Assembly: GCF_013177455.1 (NCBI RefSeq)
Contig: NZ_CP053660.1
Span: 3,286,001-3,350,000, forward strand
DNA from: Nocardioides marmotae
GTDB taxonomy: Bacteria > Actinomycetota > Actinomycetes > Propionibacteriales > Nocardioidaceae
Direction: 5' to 3'
Length of the DNA: 64,000 bases
Shown: positions 15,144-24,904 of the stretch, piece after piece
Numbering within the stretch: the first letter of the stretch is position 1
How the letters are laid out: every line of letters starts with the position of its first letter
The notes under the pieces: generated by a model
Told to the model about the DNA's origin: nothing
Seen by the model: the letters and a program-made list of their open reading frames with translations, nothing else
The model's database searches: none
Program-made: the position numbers and the translations under genes

Positions 15144-16223
15144 ATGAGGACCTACGACGCCGTGGTGGTGGGAGCCGGGCAGGCGGGGCTGTCGGCCTCC
15201 TACCACCTGCGGCGCCTCGGCCTGGACCACGTCGTCCTGGACGCCGACGCCGCCCCGGGTGGCGCCTGGCAGCACCGGTGGGACTCCCTGACCATGCACG
15301 ACGTCCACGGGGTCGCCGCGCTGCCGGACTCCGTGCCGCCGGTGGACGGGTCGGGCCGGGCCAACGTCGTGGTGCCGGCGTACTTCGCTGCCTACGAGCG
15401 GGCCCACGACCTCCCCGTCGTCCGGCCGGTCGCGGTGGACCGGGTCGAGGACGGTCCCGGGGGGCTGCTCGTGGTCCGGGCCGGCGACCGGTCCTGGACC
15501 ACGCGGACGCTGGTCAACGCGACCGGGACCTGGCGCCAGCCGTTCGTGCCGCACTACCCCGGCGTCGAGACGTTCGCCGGCGAGCAGTGGCACACCGTCG
15601 GCTTCCCGGGCGCGGAGCACTTCCGGGGCACCCGGGTGGTCGTGGTCGGCGGCGGCGCCTCGGCCGTGCAGCACCTCGGCGAGCTCGCGCCGGTCACCGA
15701 GACCCTGTGGGTCACCCGCCGGGAGCCGGTCTGGCGCACCGACGACTTCACCTCCGACCGCGGGCGCGAGGCCGTCGCCCTGGTCGAGGAGCGGGTACGC
15801 CGCGGCCTGCCGCCCACCAGCGTGGTCAGCGTGACCGGGCTGGCGCTGCGGCCCCAGGAGCACGAGGCGGCCCGGCTCGGCGCCTATCGGCGGCACCCGA
15901 TGTTCCGCGCGGTCGAGCCCGGCGGCGTACGCATGCCCGACGGGTCCTTCGAGCCCGCCGGCGCGATCCTGTGGGCCACCGGCTTCCGGCCGGCCGTGGC
16001 CCACCTGGCGCCGCTGCGCCTGCGCTCCGAGCACGGCGGGATCACCCTGGACGGCACCAGCGCCGTGGCCGACCCGCGGGTGCAGCTGGTCGGCTACGGC
16101 CCCTCGGCGAGCACCATCGGCGCCAACCGGGCCGGCCGCGCCGCCGCCCGCGCCGTGCAACGCCACCTGGCGGGCACGAGCACGGACACGGCTCAGACCC
16201 GCAGCAGCGCCGCCAGCTCCTGA
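15144..16223 (+). CDS. FAD/NAD(P)-dependent flavoprotein monooxygenase-like oxidoreductase
   Basis: Protein of 359 residues with two Rossmann motifs: GAGQAGLS at the N-terminus (FAD) and VVGGGASAVQ near residue 172 (NADPH). An ATGF-type motif, WATGFRPA, lies near residue 280. This is the layout of class B flavin monooxygenase/CzcO-like proteins, without an obvious Baeyer-Villiger fingerprint. The substrate is unknown. The last 31 bases overlap the 3' end of adnB on the opposite strand. Confidence 0.85.
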   Translation: MRTYDAVVVGAGQAGLSASYHLRRLGLDHVVLDADAAPGGAWQHRWDSLTMHDVHGVAALPDSVPPVDGSGRANVVVPAYFAAYERAHDLPVVRPVAVDRVEDGPGGLLVVRAGDRSWTTRTLVNATGTWRQPFVPHYPGVETFAGEQWHTVGFPGAEHFRGTRVVVVGGGASAVQHLGELAPVTETLWVTRREPVWRTDDFTSDRGREAVALVEERVRRGLPPTSVVSVTGLALRPQEHEAARLGAYRRHPMFRAVEPGGVRMPDGSFEPAGAILWATGFRPAVAHLAPLRLRSEHGGITLDGTSAVADPRVQLVGYGPSASTIGANRAGRAAARAVQRHLAGTSTDTAQTRSSAASS

Positions 16224-19200
16224 CGATCCGGCAGGTGGGCCGGCTCGACGATCCGCCCGCTGCGCACGAAGTAGAACGCGGCGCGCACCCGCTCCAGGGG
16301 CAGGTCGTGCAGCTCGGCCCAGGCCTGGCGGTAGATCGCCAGCTGGAGGGCGTCGGCCTCGCCGGAGCGGCCGGTCTTCCAGTCGACCACGAGGTAGCCC
16401 TCCCCCGCCTCGGTGTCCTCGCGGTAGACCGCGTCGATCCGACCGCGCACCACCTGGCCGTCGACCACGAGCGCGAACGCCGGCTCGACCGCGACCGGCA
16501 CCCGGTCGGCGAACGGACCCTCCTCGAACCGCGCGATCAGCTCCTGGAGGTCGGCGTCGTCGTCGATGTCGACGTCCGCGCGGCCGGGCAGCTCGTCGGG
16601 GTCGATGAGCAACTGCTGGCCGAACCGGGCCTCGACCCAGGCGTGGAAGCGGGTGCCGAAGCGGGCCGCCGAGGAGGGCTGGCGCGGCATCGGCCGGGCC
16701 AGGTCGCGGGCGAGCGCGTCGGGGTCGTCGCGCAGCCGGGCGAGCGAGGTCGCCGAGAGGCTGCTGGGCAGCTCGACCTCCACGTGCGGTGACCGGTCGC
16801 GGCGGGCCTCCTCGAGCAGCCGGGCGATCTCGTCGTCCCACTGCTGGACCCGCTCGAGCTCGAGGACGTCCTCGATCCCGTCCTCGATGCCGCCGGCCAG
16901 CTCGGCGTCGGTGACCGGGTCGGCCTCCCGCACCCGGCGCGCGGCCTCGATGCGCCGCTCGACCTCGGCGGTGCGGTGCGAGATGGGCCAGGGCAGGTCC
17001 GGCGAGCGGTCGGCGTACGGGCTCTCCTCGCCCTTGACCGCGCAGTCGGCCCAGCGGTCCGGCTCGGCGCCCCAGGTCGCCATCGCCTCCCGCGTCGCGC
17101 ACAGGTACGCCGAGGGGCCCAGCCCGCTCTTGAGGTGCGGGGCCCAGCGCCAGGCCGAGACCCACAGCGAGTGCCGGGCGCGGGTCCACGCGACGTACCC
17201 CAGCCGCAGCTCCTCGAGCGCCTCGTGGGCCTTGACGGCCTCGCCGAGCGCCTTGAGGTCCTCGGGCGCGTGCCCGGCCAGCTGCGGCAGGTCGCGGGCG
17301 TCGCCGCGCAGGGCGGTCGGCATCACGAACGGCACGGTCAGCCAGCTGGACCGGGTGCGGTTGGTGGGGAACTTCCGCTCGGTGACGCCGACGAGGAAGA
17401 CCGCGTCCCACTCCAGGCCCTTGGCGCGGTGGACGGTGAGCAGCTTGACCGAGTCGGCCTCCGACGGGGTGGCCACGTCGAGGCCCTGACCGAACTCGTC
17501 CTCGGCCTCCAGCCAGGCCAGCAGGGCGGCCAGGGTGACCTGGCCGTCGACGGCCTGGAACTCCGCGACCGCCTGGACGAACAGGTCGAGGTTGTCGCGG
17601 CGGGCGGCGGCCGCGGGGCTCACCGAGGACGCCAGCTCGACGTCGATGCCGGTGATCTCCACGATGCGCCGCACCAGGTCGAGGATCGGCTCGCCGACCG
17701 CGGCCCGCAGTCGGCGCAGCTCGGCTGCCAGCAGCGTGAACCGCTCGCGCGCCTCGGTGGAGTACTCCAGGTCGCCCGGGTCCTCCAGGGCGTCGCACAG
17801 CGAGGGGATCTCGGTCGGGTCGGCGCCCTCGACGGCGGCCGCGAGCTGGGCCCGGACGTCGTCGAACGCGGTGGCCCCCGACGTGTCGCCGGCGAGCTCG
17901 CGAGCGCGCCGGCCCAGCAGGGCCAGGTCGCGCGGGCCGATCGCCCACCGCGGCCCCGCGAGCAGCGTCAGCAGCGCGGCGTTAGCGGTGACGTCCTGCA
18001 CCAGGGTCAGCGTGGCGACGACCTCGGAGACCTCGGGCAGGCGCAGCAGCCCCTTCAGGCCGACGATCTCGACCGGCACCTCGCGCGCGCTCAGGGCGTC
18101 GAAGACCGCCGCGGCGTGCGCGTTGTCGCGGGTGAGGACGCCGATCTCCTTCCAGCACGGGCCGTCCTTGGTCGCCGACAGCGCGGCGTGGGTCTCCAGG
18201 ACGCGGTCGCCGAGCCAGGCCAGCTCGTCGTCCCAGGTCTCGTGCACGACCGCCCGGACCTCGCCGGGGTCGGCCCCCGGCTTGGCCTCCAGCGGCAGCA
18301 GGTCGGGCCGGCTGGCGTAGAGCTCCTCGGCCAGGTGGTTGGCGGTGGCGAGGATGCGGGCGTCGGAGCGCCGGTTGACGGTCAGCGGGTACGTCGTGCC
18401 GGGCACGCCGACCGCGGTCGGGAACTCCCGGGTGAACTCCAGGATGTTCGACACCGACGCGCCGCGCCAGCCGTAGATCGCCTGGTTCGGGTCGCCGACC
18501 GCCATCACCGGGTGCCCGCGGCCGGCCTCGGCCTCGGGGCCGGAGAACAGCCGGCGCAGCATCAGCGCCTGGGCGACCGAGGTGTCCTGGTACTCGTCGA
18601 GCAGGACGACGCGGTACTTCGCCCGCTCGCTGCGGCCCACCTCGGGGCACTCCTCCGCGAGCCGGGCCGCGAGCGCGATCTGGTCGGAGAAGTCCATCAG
18701 CCCGTGGTGCCGCTTCAGGGACCGGTAGGCCTCCACGAGGCCGAGCAGCTCGGCGCGCTTGTCGATGGCGGTGATGGCCTTCTCGTTCATCGCCCGGTAG
18801 GTCTTGCGGTGCTCGGTGGCCATCCCCTCGACCAGCAGCGGGCGCAGCCGCTCGTCGTGCGCGCGGACCTCGGCCGGGCCGACGAGGTGCTCGCTCATCT
18901 CACCGTCGAGCGCGAGGAGGTACTGCACGACGTGGCGCGGGGAGTCGGTGAGCTGCTCCACGGGGGCGGCGTAGCGCTGCACCGCCCGCGCGGCGAGCTG
19001 GAAGCGGCTCGCGTCGGCGATCAGGCGGGTGTCCGGCTCGTGCCCGATCCGCAGGCCGTGCTCGGTGAGCAGCGCCGAGGCATAGGAGTGGTACGTCGCC
19101 ACCGTCGGCTCCTCGACCTCCTCCTCCTCACCGTCCGGGCCCGGGGCGCGGGTGCCCCGCTCGGGCAGCAGCCCGGCCTGGCGCAGGCTCTCGCGGATGC

Positions 19201-19477
19201 GGGTCTGGAGCTCGGCGGTGGCCTTGGTGGTGAAGGTCAGGCCGAGGATCTCCCCGGGCGCGACCCGGCCGGTGGCCACCAGCCACACGACGCGGGCGGC
19301 CATGACCGTGGTCTTGCCGGACCCGGCGCCGGCGATGACGACCGCGGGCTCGAGCGGCGCGGTGACCGCGGCGAACTGCTGGTCGCTGAAGGTCCAGTCG
19401 ACGCCCATCAGCGCACGCAGCTGCTCGGGGGTCGTGATGTCGCGGACCTCCGCGCGGCCGGGCATGGTCGAGGTCAT
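16193..19477 (-). CDS. adnB: Helicase-nuclease AdnB
   Basis: Protein of 1094 residues. A UvrD-like motor has Walker A GAGSGKTT near residue 50, LLDEYQDTSVAQ, GDPNQAIYGWRG and an HRAKGLEWD motif. A C-terminal RecB-type nuclease has the catalytic VVDWKTG near residue 1030 and the QLAIYRQAW helix. AdnAB is the actinobacterial double-strand-break end-resection machine, in which AdnB is the main motor and both subunits carry nucleases. Its ATG overlaps the adnA stop (ATGA), ensuring stoichiometric synthesis. The second gene of an adnA-adnB operon, its 3' end overlaps the flavoprotein gene. Confidence 0.93.
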   Translation of the reverse strand: MTSTMPGRAEVRDITTPEQLRALMGVDWTFSDQQFAAVTAPLEPAVVIAGAGSGKTTVMAARVVWLVATGRVAPGEILGLTFTTKATAELQTRIRESLRQAGLLPERGTRAPGPDGEEEEVEEPTVATYHSYASALLTEHGLRIGHEPDTRLIADASRFQLAARAVQRYAAPVEQLTDSPRHVVQYLLALDGEMSEHLVGPAEVRAHDERLRPLLVEGMATEHRKTYRAMNEKAITAIDKRAELLGLVEAYRSLKRHHGLMDFSDQIALAARLAEECPEVGRSERAKYRVVLLDEYQDTSVAQALMLRRLFSGPEAEAGRGHPVMAVGDPNQAIYGWRGASVSNILEFTREFPTAVGVPGTTYPLTVNRRSDARILATANHLAEELYASRPDLLPLEAKPGADPGEVRAVVHETWDDELAWLGDRVLETHAALSATKDGPCWKEIGVLTRDNAHAAAVFDALSAREVPVEIVGLKGLLRLPEVSEVVATLTLVQDVTANAALLTLLAGPRWAIGPRDLALLGRRARELAGDTSGATAFDDVRAQLAAAVEGADPTEIPSLCDALEDPGDLEYSTEARERFTLLAAELRRLRAAVGEPILDLVRRIVEITGIDVELASSVSPAAAARRDNLDLFVQAVAEFQAVDGQVTLAALLAWLEAEDEFGQGLDVATPSEADSVKLLTVHRAKGLEWDAVFLVGVTERKFPTNRTRSSWLTVPFVMPTALRGDARDLPQLAGHAPEDLKALGEAVKAHEALEELRLGYVAWTRARHSLWVSAWRWAPHLKSGLGPSAYLCATREAMATWGAEPDRWADCAVKGEESPYADRSPDLPWPISHRTAEVERRIEAARRVREADPVTDAELAGGIEDGIEDVLELERVQQWDDEIARLLEEARRDRSPHVEVELPSSLSATSLARLRDDPDALARDLARPMPRQPSSAARFGTRFHAWVEARFGQQLLIDPDELPGRADVDIDDDADLQELIARFEEGPFADRVPVAVEPAFALVVDGQVVRGRIDAVYREDTEAGEGYLVVDWKTGRSGEADALQLAIYRQAWAELHDLPLERVRAAFYFVRSGRIVEPAHLPDRQELAALLRV

Positions 19478-22400
19478 GAGAGCACCGTCCCTGAGGCCTT
19501 GGTGGGGCAGATCGCGGTGAAGGCGCAGCGCTCGCAGTGCGAGCCCGGACGGGCCACGAACTCCTCGGCCCGCAGCGCGGAGGCGGCGCTCGCGAGCTGC
19601 TCCTCGACCAGGCGGGGGCCGTCGCCGGCGGCCGGCGGCTGGTGCTGCACCTTGGGCAGCACCTCCCCGAGCCGCAGCTGGACGAGCTCGGCGCCACCGG
19701 AGACGCCGACGCCCTCGACCCCGGCCTCGCGCAGGTGCTCGTCGGCGGCGCCGTGGTCGACGGCGAGCTGGTAGAGCCCGAGCTGGGAGTGGCGCTGCAC
19801 CTCCGGCCCGGTCGGGGCGTACTTGCCGGTCTTGAGGTCCACGACCACCACCCGGCCCTCCTCGTCGAGCTCGAGGCGGTCGGCGTACCCGTGGAGGCGG
19901 ACGACCTGGCCGTCGGGCAGCTGCACCTCGGCGCGGATCCGCGGCTCGACGGCGAGCACCGTGCGCGCCCCGGGGCGGCGGTGCCAGGTCAGGAAGCGCT
20001 CCAGGGCCGCGGCGACGGCCTCGCGCTCGCGGGCGCGTGACCAGGGGGTGCGGAACTCCATCCGGCCCCACACCTCGTCGACCAGCGGCATCAGGTCCCG
20101 CTCGACCTCGACCTCCTCGGCCGGGACCCCGAGGGAGCCCGCGGCGAGCCGCTCGGCGACGGCGTGGACGACCTTGCCGAAGCCCTGGCCGGTGGAGCTG
20201 ACCACCTCACCGCCCGCCTCCCGCTGGAGGAACCACTGCGCCGGGCAGGTCAGCAGCCCGTCGAGGGCGCTGGCCGAGAGGGTGAGCGGCTCCTCGGCCG
20301 GGCGGACCGGTCGGTCGGACCGGGTCGGCGCGCGCAGGCCCCACCACGTGGCGGGGTCGGCCTGCGGGGCGACCGGGCGGCCGTGGACGTCGAGCTCGGC
20401 GAGCAGCCGCAGCCGGCGGGCCGCGGCCCGGCGCAGCGCCTCGGGCTCGCCCGGGTCGGCCACCGTGCGCCGCAGCTCGGAGACCAGGCCGGCCATCGAC
20501 AGCGGCCGGCGCGGGCGGCCGACGCGGTGGACCGGCTCGCGGCCGAGCTCGGTGAGGAAGCGGGAGGGCTGCTCGCCCTCGTCGTCGGAGGACCGGACCG
20601 CGGTCACGACCAGGCGCTGCTTGGCGCGGGTGGCCGCGACGTAGAACAGCCGGCGCTCCTCGGCCAGCATCGCGGCGCGGGTCAGCGGTGGCAGCAGCCC
20701 GTCGCGGTCGATCCGGTCGGCCTGGAGCAGGGAGTCGCGGCGCCGCAGGTCGGGCCAGGCGCCCTCCTGGACGTGGGCGACGACCACGAGCCGCCACTCC
20801 AGGCCCTTGGAGCGGTGCGCGGTGAGCAGCCGGACGGCGTCGCCGCGCACGCCCCGGTCGGCGAGGGTGTCGGCCGGGATCTCCTGGGCGCGCAGCGTCT
20901 CCAGGAAGCTGCGCACGCTGCGGTGCCCCTGCTGCTCCTCGGTGCGCGCGGCGACCTCGAAGAGGGCGCACAGGGCGTCGAGGTCGCGGTGGGCCAGGCG
21001 GGCGCCCTGCCCGCCGGTGGCGGTGGCCTGGCGCAGCCGGCGGCCCCAGTCGGTGCCGTCCCAGAGCAGCCAGAGCACCTCCTCGGCGGTCGCGCCGCCG
21101 GCGAGGGCCGCGCGGGCCCGCGCGAGCAGGTCGGCGAGGCGCAGGGCGCGGCGGGCGGGCTCGCCGGTGATCCCGGCGAGGGCGGCGGGCTCGAGCACGG
21201 CCCGGCGCACCAGCTCACGCGCCGGGGTGCCCGGCGAGGCGGCCCGCAGCGCCCGGGTGAGCGCCCGGACGTCGGTGGCGTCCAGGCCGCCCAGGGGCGA
21301 GGTCAGCAGCGCCTCGGCCCGGTCGGCGCCGACGTGGTCCTCGTCGGCCGGGTCCTCGACGTCGGCGTCGACCACCACCGCGAGGGCCGAGAGCAGCGGC
21401 AGGACCGCCGGCTCGCGCACCAGCGGCGTCTCGTCCGCGGCCACCTCGACCGGTACGCCGGCGGCGCTCAGCGAGCGGCGCAGGCCCGGGATCGACGCGC
21501 GGCCCGAGCGCACCAGGACGGCCATCTCCGACCAGGGCACGCCGTCCTCGAGGTGGGCGCGGCGCAGCAGATCCGCGGTGTGCTCGGTCTCGGCGCGGTG
21601 GGTGTCGAAGGTCAGCACCTCGACGCTGCCGGGGCCGTAGGTGTTGTCGGCGGGCACCGGGTTGCGGAACGCGGCGTACTGCTCCAGCGGGATCGACCCG
21701 GTGACGCCGATCGAGGCCGCGATCGAGCGCGAGGCGCGCAGCAGGCGCGAGCCGAAGCGCCGGGTGGTGCCGAGCGCGACCACCGGGGCCGGCTCGCCGG
21801 TGATCGTCGGGAACTCGCGGGGGAAGTCGAGGATCCCGCGGACGTCGGCGCCGCGGAAGCCGTAGATGGACTGGTCGGGGTCGCCCACCACCGTCAGGTC
21901 GCGCCCGTCGCCGGCGATCGCGCGCAGCAGCGCGACCTGGCTGGGGTCGGTGTCCTGGTACTCATCGACGAAGACGTGCCGCAGCTGGGCGCGGAGCTCG
22001 TCGCGGTGGACGTTGGCCTCGATGACCGCGCGCGCGACGAGGTCGGGGTAGTCGATCGCGGACTGGTCGCCGAGCACGTCGAGGTACTGCTCGAGGAAGA
22101 GCCCGGCCGCCTCCAGCTCCGGCACGCCCTCGGCCCGCCCGAGGGTGGCGAGGTCGGCCGGGTCCAGCCCGCGCTCGCGGGCCCGGGCGAGCACCGAGTG
22201 GACCTCGCGGGCGAACCCGCGGGTGCCGACGGCGGCGCGCAGGTGGTCGGGCCAACGCACCGACTCCGGGGCGTCGGTGAGCAGCTCCTGGAGCACGACG
22301 TCCTGCTCGGGGGCGGAGAGCAGGCGCAGGGGTGCGGCGTACAGCTCCGCCGGCGCGTAGCGCCGCACCAGCGCGTAGGCGAAGGAGTGGAACGTCGAGG

Positions 22401-22719
22401 ACAGGCCGGTGGCCATGGTGCGGCCCAGCCGCGCGGTCACCCGGTCGCGCAGCTGCTCGGCGGCCTTGCGGGAGAAGGTCAGCGCCAGCACCTCGTCGGG
22501 CCGCGCGCCCTCCTCGACCCGGCGCACGATCGCCTCGACCAGCGTGGTGGTCTTGCCGGTGCCCGGCCCGGCCAGCACCAGCAGCGGCCCGCCCGGGTGG
22601 TCGACGACGCGCTGCTGGTGCTCGTCGAGGACCGGGACGGAGCCGGCCACCGGGCGGCGCGCGAGGCGGTACGTCGTGCCGCTGCTCCTCGGTGCCTGCG
22701 GGGCGGCGGTGGCGGTCAT
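19474..22719 (-). CDS. adnA: Helicase-nuclease AdnA
   Basis: Protein of 1081 residues, the partner of AdnB. The N-terminal motor has AGPGTGKTT (about 50-58), VDEYQDTDPSQ, GDPDQSIYGFRG and HRSKGLEW. The C-terminal nuclease has VVDLKTGKYAP and a closing iron-sulfur-type cysteine set including CERCAF. The Walker A lysine is retained, although in mycobacteria the AdnA motor contributes little to translocation. ATG 22719 is selected; the frame is open further upstream but without homology. It is divergent from the DJ-1/PfpI gene by 58 bases. Confidence 0.92.
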   Translation of the reverse strand: MTATAAPQAPRSSGTTYRLARRPVAGSVPVLDEHQQRVVDHPGGPLLVLAGPGTGKTTTLVEAIVRRVEEGARPDEVLALTFSRKAAEQLRDRVTARLGRTMATGLSSTFHSFAYALVRRYAPAELYAAPLRLLSAPEQDVVLQELLTDAPESVRWPDHLRAAVGTRGFAREVHSVLARARERGLDPADLATLGRAEGVPELEAAGLFLEQYLDVLGDQSAIDYPDLVARAVIEANVHRDELRAQLRHVFVDEYQDTDPSQVALLRAIAGDGRDLTVVGDPDQSIYGFRGADVRGILDFPREFPTITGEPAPVVALGTTRRFGSRLLRASRSIAASIGVTGSIPLEQYAAFRNPVPADNTYGPGSVEVLTFDTHRAETEHTADLLRRAHLEDGVPWSEMAVLVRSGRASIPGLRRSLSAAGVPVEVAADETPLVREPAVLPLLSALAVVVDADVEDPADEDHVGADRAEALLTSPLGGLDATDVRALTRALRAASPGTPARELVRRAVLEPAALAGITGEPARRALRLADLLARARAALAGGATAEEVLWLLWDGTDWGRRLRQATATGGQGARLAHRDLDALCALFEVAARTEEQQGHRSVRSFLETLRAQEIPADTLADRGVRGDAVRLLTAHRSKGLEWRLVVVAHVQEGAWPDLRRRDSLLQADRIDRDGLLPPLTRAAMLAEERRLFYVAATRAKQRLVVTAVRSSDDEGEQPSRFLTELGREPVHRVGRPRRPLSMAGLVSELRRTVADPGEPEALRRAAARRLRLLAELDVHGRPVAPQADPATWWGLRAPTRSDRPVRPAEEPLTLSASALDGLLTCPAQWFLQREAGGEVVSSTGQGFGKVVHAVAERLAAGSLGVPAEEVEVERDLMPLVDEVWGRMEFRTPWSRAREREAVAAALERFLTWHRRPGARTVLAVEPRIRAEVQLPDGQVVRLHGYADRLELDEEGRVVVVDLKTGKYAPTGPEVQRHSQLGLYQLAVDHGAADEHLREAGVEGVGVSGGAELVQLRLGEVLPKVQHQPPAAGDGPRLVEEQLASAASALRAEEFVARPGSHCERCAFTAICPTKASGTVLS

Positions 22720-22777
22720 GGACCCATCACAACATCGAGCACCGACACCCCGTGGCAGGACCTGCCAGGATGCGGCC

Positions 22778-23398
22778 GTGAGCACCCGCACCGTCGCGAT
22801 CCTGGCCTTCGACGACATGGAGGTCCTCGACTTCGCCGGCCCCTACGAGGTCTTCAACGTCGCCGGCGAGCTCGGCGAGGGCCGCCCCTTCGAGGTCGTC
22901 ACCGTCGGGCTGACCGGCGAGCCTGCGGTCGGCCGGGGCGGCTTCACCGTGCTCCCCGACCACCGCCTCGACGACTGCCCGCCGGTCGACGTGCTCGTCG
23001 TCCCGGGCGGCGCCGGCACCCGGCGGCTGCTCGACGACGAGCACCTGGCCACCTTCCTCCGCGAGCGGTACGACGCCGTGGAGCTGCTGATGTCGGTGTG
23101 CACCGGCTCGATGCTGCTCGCCCGGGCCGGCCTGCTCGCGGGGCGGCCGGCGACCACCCACCACACGACGTTCGAGGAGCTGGCCGCGATCGACCCGAGC
23201 GTCGTCGTCGAGCGCGGTTCGCGGTTCGTCCGCAGCGGCGAGCGGCTGTGGACCTCGGCCGGCGTCTCCGCCGGCATCGACCTCGCGCTCACCGTCGTCG
23301 AGGAGCTGGCCGGCCCGGCCACCCGCGCTGCCGCGGCGGCCGAGATGGAGTGGATGTGGGGGTCGGCGGGCGCGGAGGGCGCGGACCGCCAGCGGTGA
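22778..23398 (+). CDS. DJ-1/PfpI family protein
   Basis: Protein of 206 residues with the class I glutamine amidotransferase-like fold of DJ-1/PfpI proteins. The nucleophile elbow MSVCTGSML (Cys near residue 109) and the upstream VVPGGAGTR strand are clear. There is no C-terminal AraC domain. Such stand-alone proteins include isonitrile hydratases and stress-related deglycase-like proteins, so the reaction is uncertain. GTG 22778 follows a CAGGAT box by six bases, consistent with a leaderless mRNA. Confidence 0.85.
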   Translation: MSTRTVAILAFDDMEVLDFAGPYEVFNVAGELGEGRPFEVVTVGLTGEPAVGRGGFTVLPDHRLDDCPPVDVLVVPGGAGTRRLLDDEHLATFLRERYDAVELLMSVCTGSMLLARAGLLAGRPATTHHTTFEELAAIDPSVVVERGSRFVRSGERLWTSAGVSAGIDLALTVVEELAGPATRAAAAAEMEWMWGSAGAEGADRQR

Positions 23399-23401
23399 TG
23401 C

Positions 23402-24904
23402 CTAGCCGCGGCGGCCCGGCAGGGCGGCGTACCAACCGGCGAGCCGGCCCTCCTGGCTGACCAGCCGCAGCCGCTCCTCGATCTCGCCCACGTGGGCGTG
23501 GTCGGTCGCGACCAGCGCGTGGTCGCCGGCCCGCAGCGCGGTCGAGGGGGTGGGCACGAACAGCTCCCCGTCACGCAGCAGCAGGGTCAGCACGGCGCCC
23601 GGCGGGAGCCGCAGCTCGGCGACCTCCACGCCCGCGAGCCGGGACTGCGGCGCGACGGTGAACTGGAGCATCGTGGCGCCGATCGCCTCCATCGGCGCGG
23701 ACTCCAGCTCGACGGCGCGGGGGTTCTCCGCGGCCGTGGCGCCGGTGCCGCGGGCCACCCACGGCAGGGTCGGGCCTTGGAGCAGGGTGAAGACGACGAC
23801 GAGCAGGAAGACCACGTCGAAGATCCGCTCGGCCCCCGGGAGCCCGACGCTCATCGGGATGGTGGCGAGCACGATCGGCACCGCCCCGCGCAGCCCCGCC
23901 CAGCTGATGAAGACCTGGTCGCGCCAGGGCACCCGGAACGGCGTCAGGCAGGCCAGCACCGAGACCGGCCGGGCCACCAGGGTCAGCGCCCCACCGACGA
24001 CGATCGCGGTCGGCAGCGCCTCGAGCAGCCGCCCGGGGCTGGCGAGCACCCCGAGCATCACGAAGAGCCCGATCTGGGCCAGCCAGGCCATCGCCTCGAC
24101 GAAGCCGGCGGTGCTCGTGCGGTGCGGCAGCTCGGAGTTGCCGAGCACGAGCCCGGCGACGTAGATGGCCATGATCGGGCTGCCACCGACCAGCCCGGAG
24201 CCGGCGAAGGCGAGGAACGCGATCGCCAGCGTGGCGAGCGGGTAGAGCCCGCTCGCGGGCAGCGCGCTGCGCGCCAGCAGCCACACGCCGGCCCGGGCGA
24301 CGCCGATCCCGACGAGGATGCCGACGACCAGCTGGTAGCCGATCTGCCCGGCGATCGCCCACACCCCGGCCCGGTCCCAGGCGTCGCTGGTGACGACGGA
24401 GACCAGGATGATCACCGGCGGGTCGTTGAAGCCCGACTCCGCCTCGACCAGCGAGCGCAGCCGCCCGCGGACCGGCATCGAGCGCAGCACCGAGAAGACC
24501 GCGGCCGCGTCGGTCGAGGAGGCGACCGCGCCGAGCACGATGGCGGTGCGGAGGTCCACGTCGAGCACGAGGAGCACCAGCCCCGTGGTCACCGCCACGC
24601 TGATGAAGACCCCGACCGTGGCGAGCACCGCCGCCATCGGCGCGACCGGCCGCACCGTCGCCCAGCGGGTGGTGAAGCCGCCGTCGGCGAGGATCACCGC
24701 GAGCGCCAGGTTGCCCAGCACCTGGGTCAGCTCGGCGTCCTCGAACCTCAGCCCGAGCCCGGACTCCCCCAGCGCCAGCCCGATGCCGAGGTAGAGCAGC
24801 AGGCTCGGCAGCCCGGCGTGGCTCGCGACCCGGACCGCCGCCGCCGCGGCCAGCACGACGAGCGCACCGACACCGAGGACGACGTTGAGGTCACCCGGGT
24901 CCAC
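23402..24904 (-). CDS. K+/H+ (CPA1) antiporter with C-terminal TrkA-C domain
   Basis: Protein of 500 residues with about 12-13 transmembrane helices. CPA1 signatures include ASSTDAAAVFSVLRS and ESGFNDPPVIILV, which carries the ion-binding Asn-Asp pair. After about residue 410 a cytosolic RCK_C/TrkA-C-like domain follows (VAELRLPPGAVLTLLLRDGE to the end), typical of NhaP2/CvrA potassium-proton antiporters. The GTG start lies within the end of the upstream Band-7-like gene (14-base overlap), so the two are probably co-translated. Confidence 0.9.
   Translation of the reverse strand: MDPGDLNVVLGVGALVVLAAAAAVRVASHAGLPSLLLYLGIGLALGESGLGLRFEDAELTQVLGNLALAVILADGGFTTRWATVRPVAPMAAVLATVGVFISVAVTTGLVLLVLDVDLRTAIVLGAVASSTDAAAVFSVLRSMPVRGRLRSLVEAESGFNDPPVIILVSVVTSDAWDRAGVWAIAGQIGYQLVVGILVGIGVARAGVWLLARSALPASGLYPLATLAIAFLAFAGSGLVGGSPIMAIYVAGLVLGNSELPHRTSTAGFVEAMAWLAQIGLFVMLGVLASPGRLLEALPTAIVVGGALTLVARPVSVLACLTPFRVPWRDQVFISWAGLRGAVPIVLATIPMSVGLPGAERIFDVVFLLVVVFTLLQGPTLPWVARGTGATAAENPRAVELESAPMEAIGATMLQFTVAPQSRLAGVEVAELRLPPGAVLTLLLRDGELFVPTPSTALRAGDHALVATDHAHVGEIEERLRLVSQEGRLAGWYAALPGRRG

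Noticed and set aside
13950..17948. 1332-codon minus-strand frame across nudC, the flavoprotein and adnB
   Set aside because: It overlaps three well-supported genes in other frames and has no recognisable domain.
16976..19774. 932-codon plus-strand frame opposite adnB
   Set aside because: It is an antisense shadow of a motif-rich helicase-nuclease.
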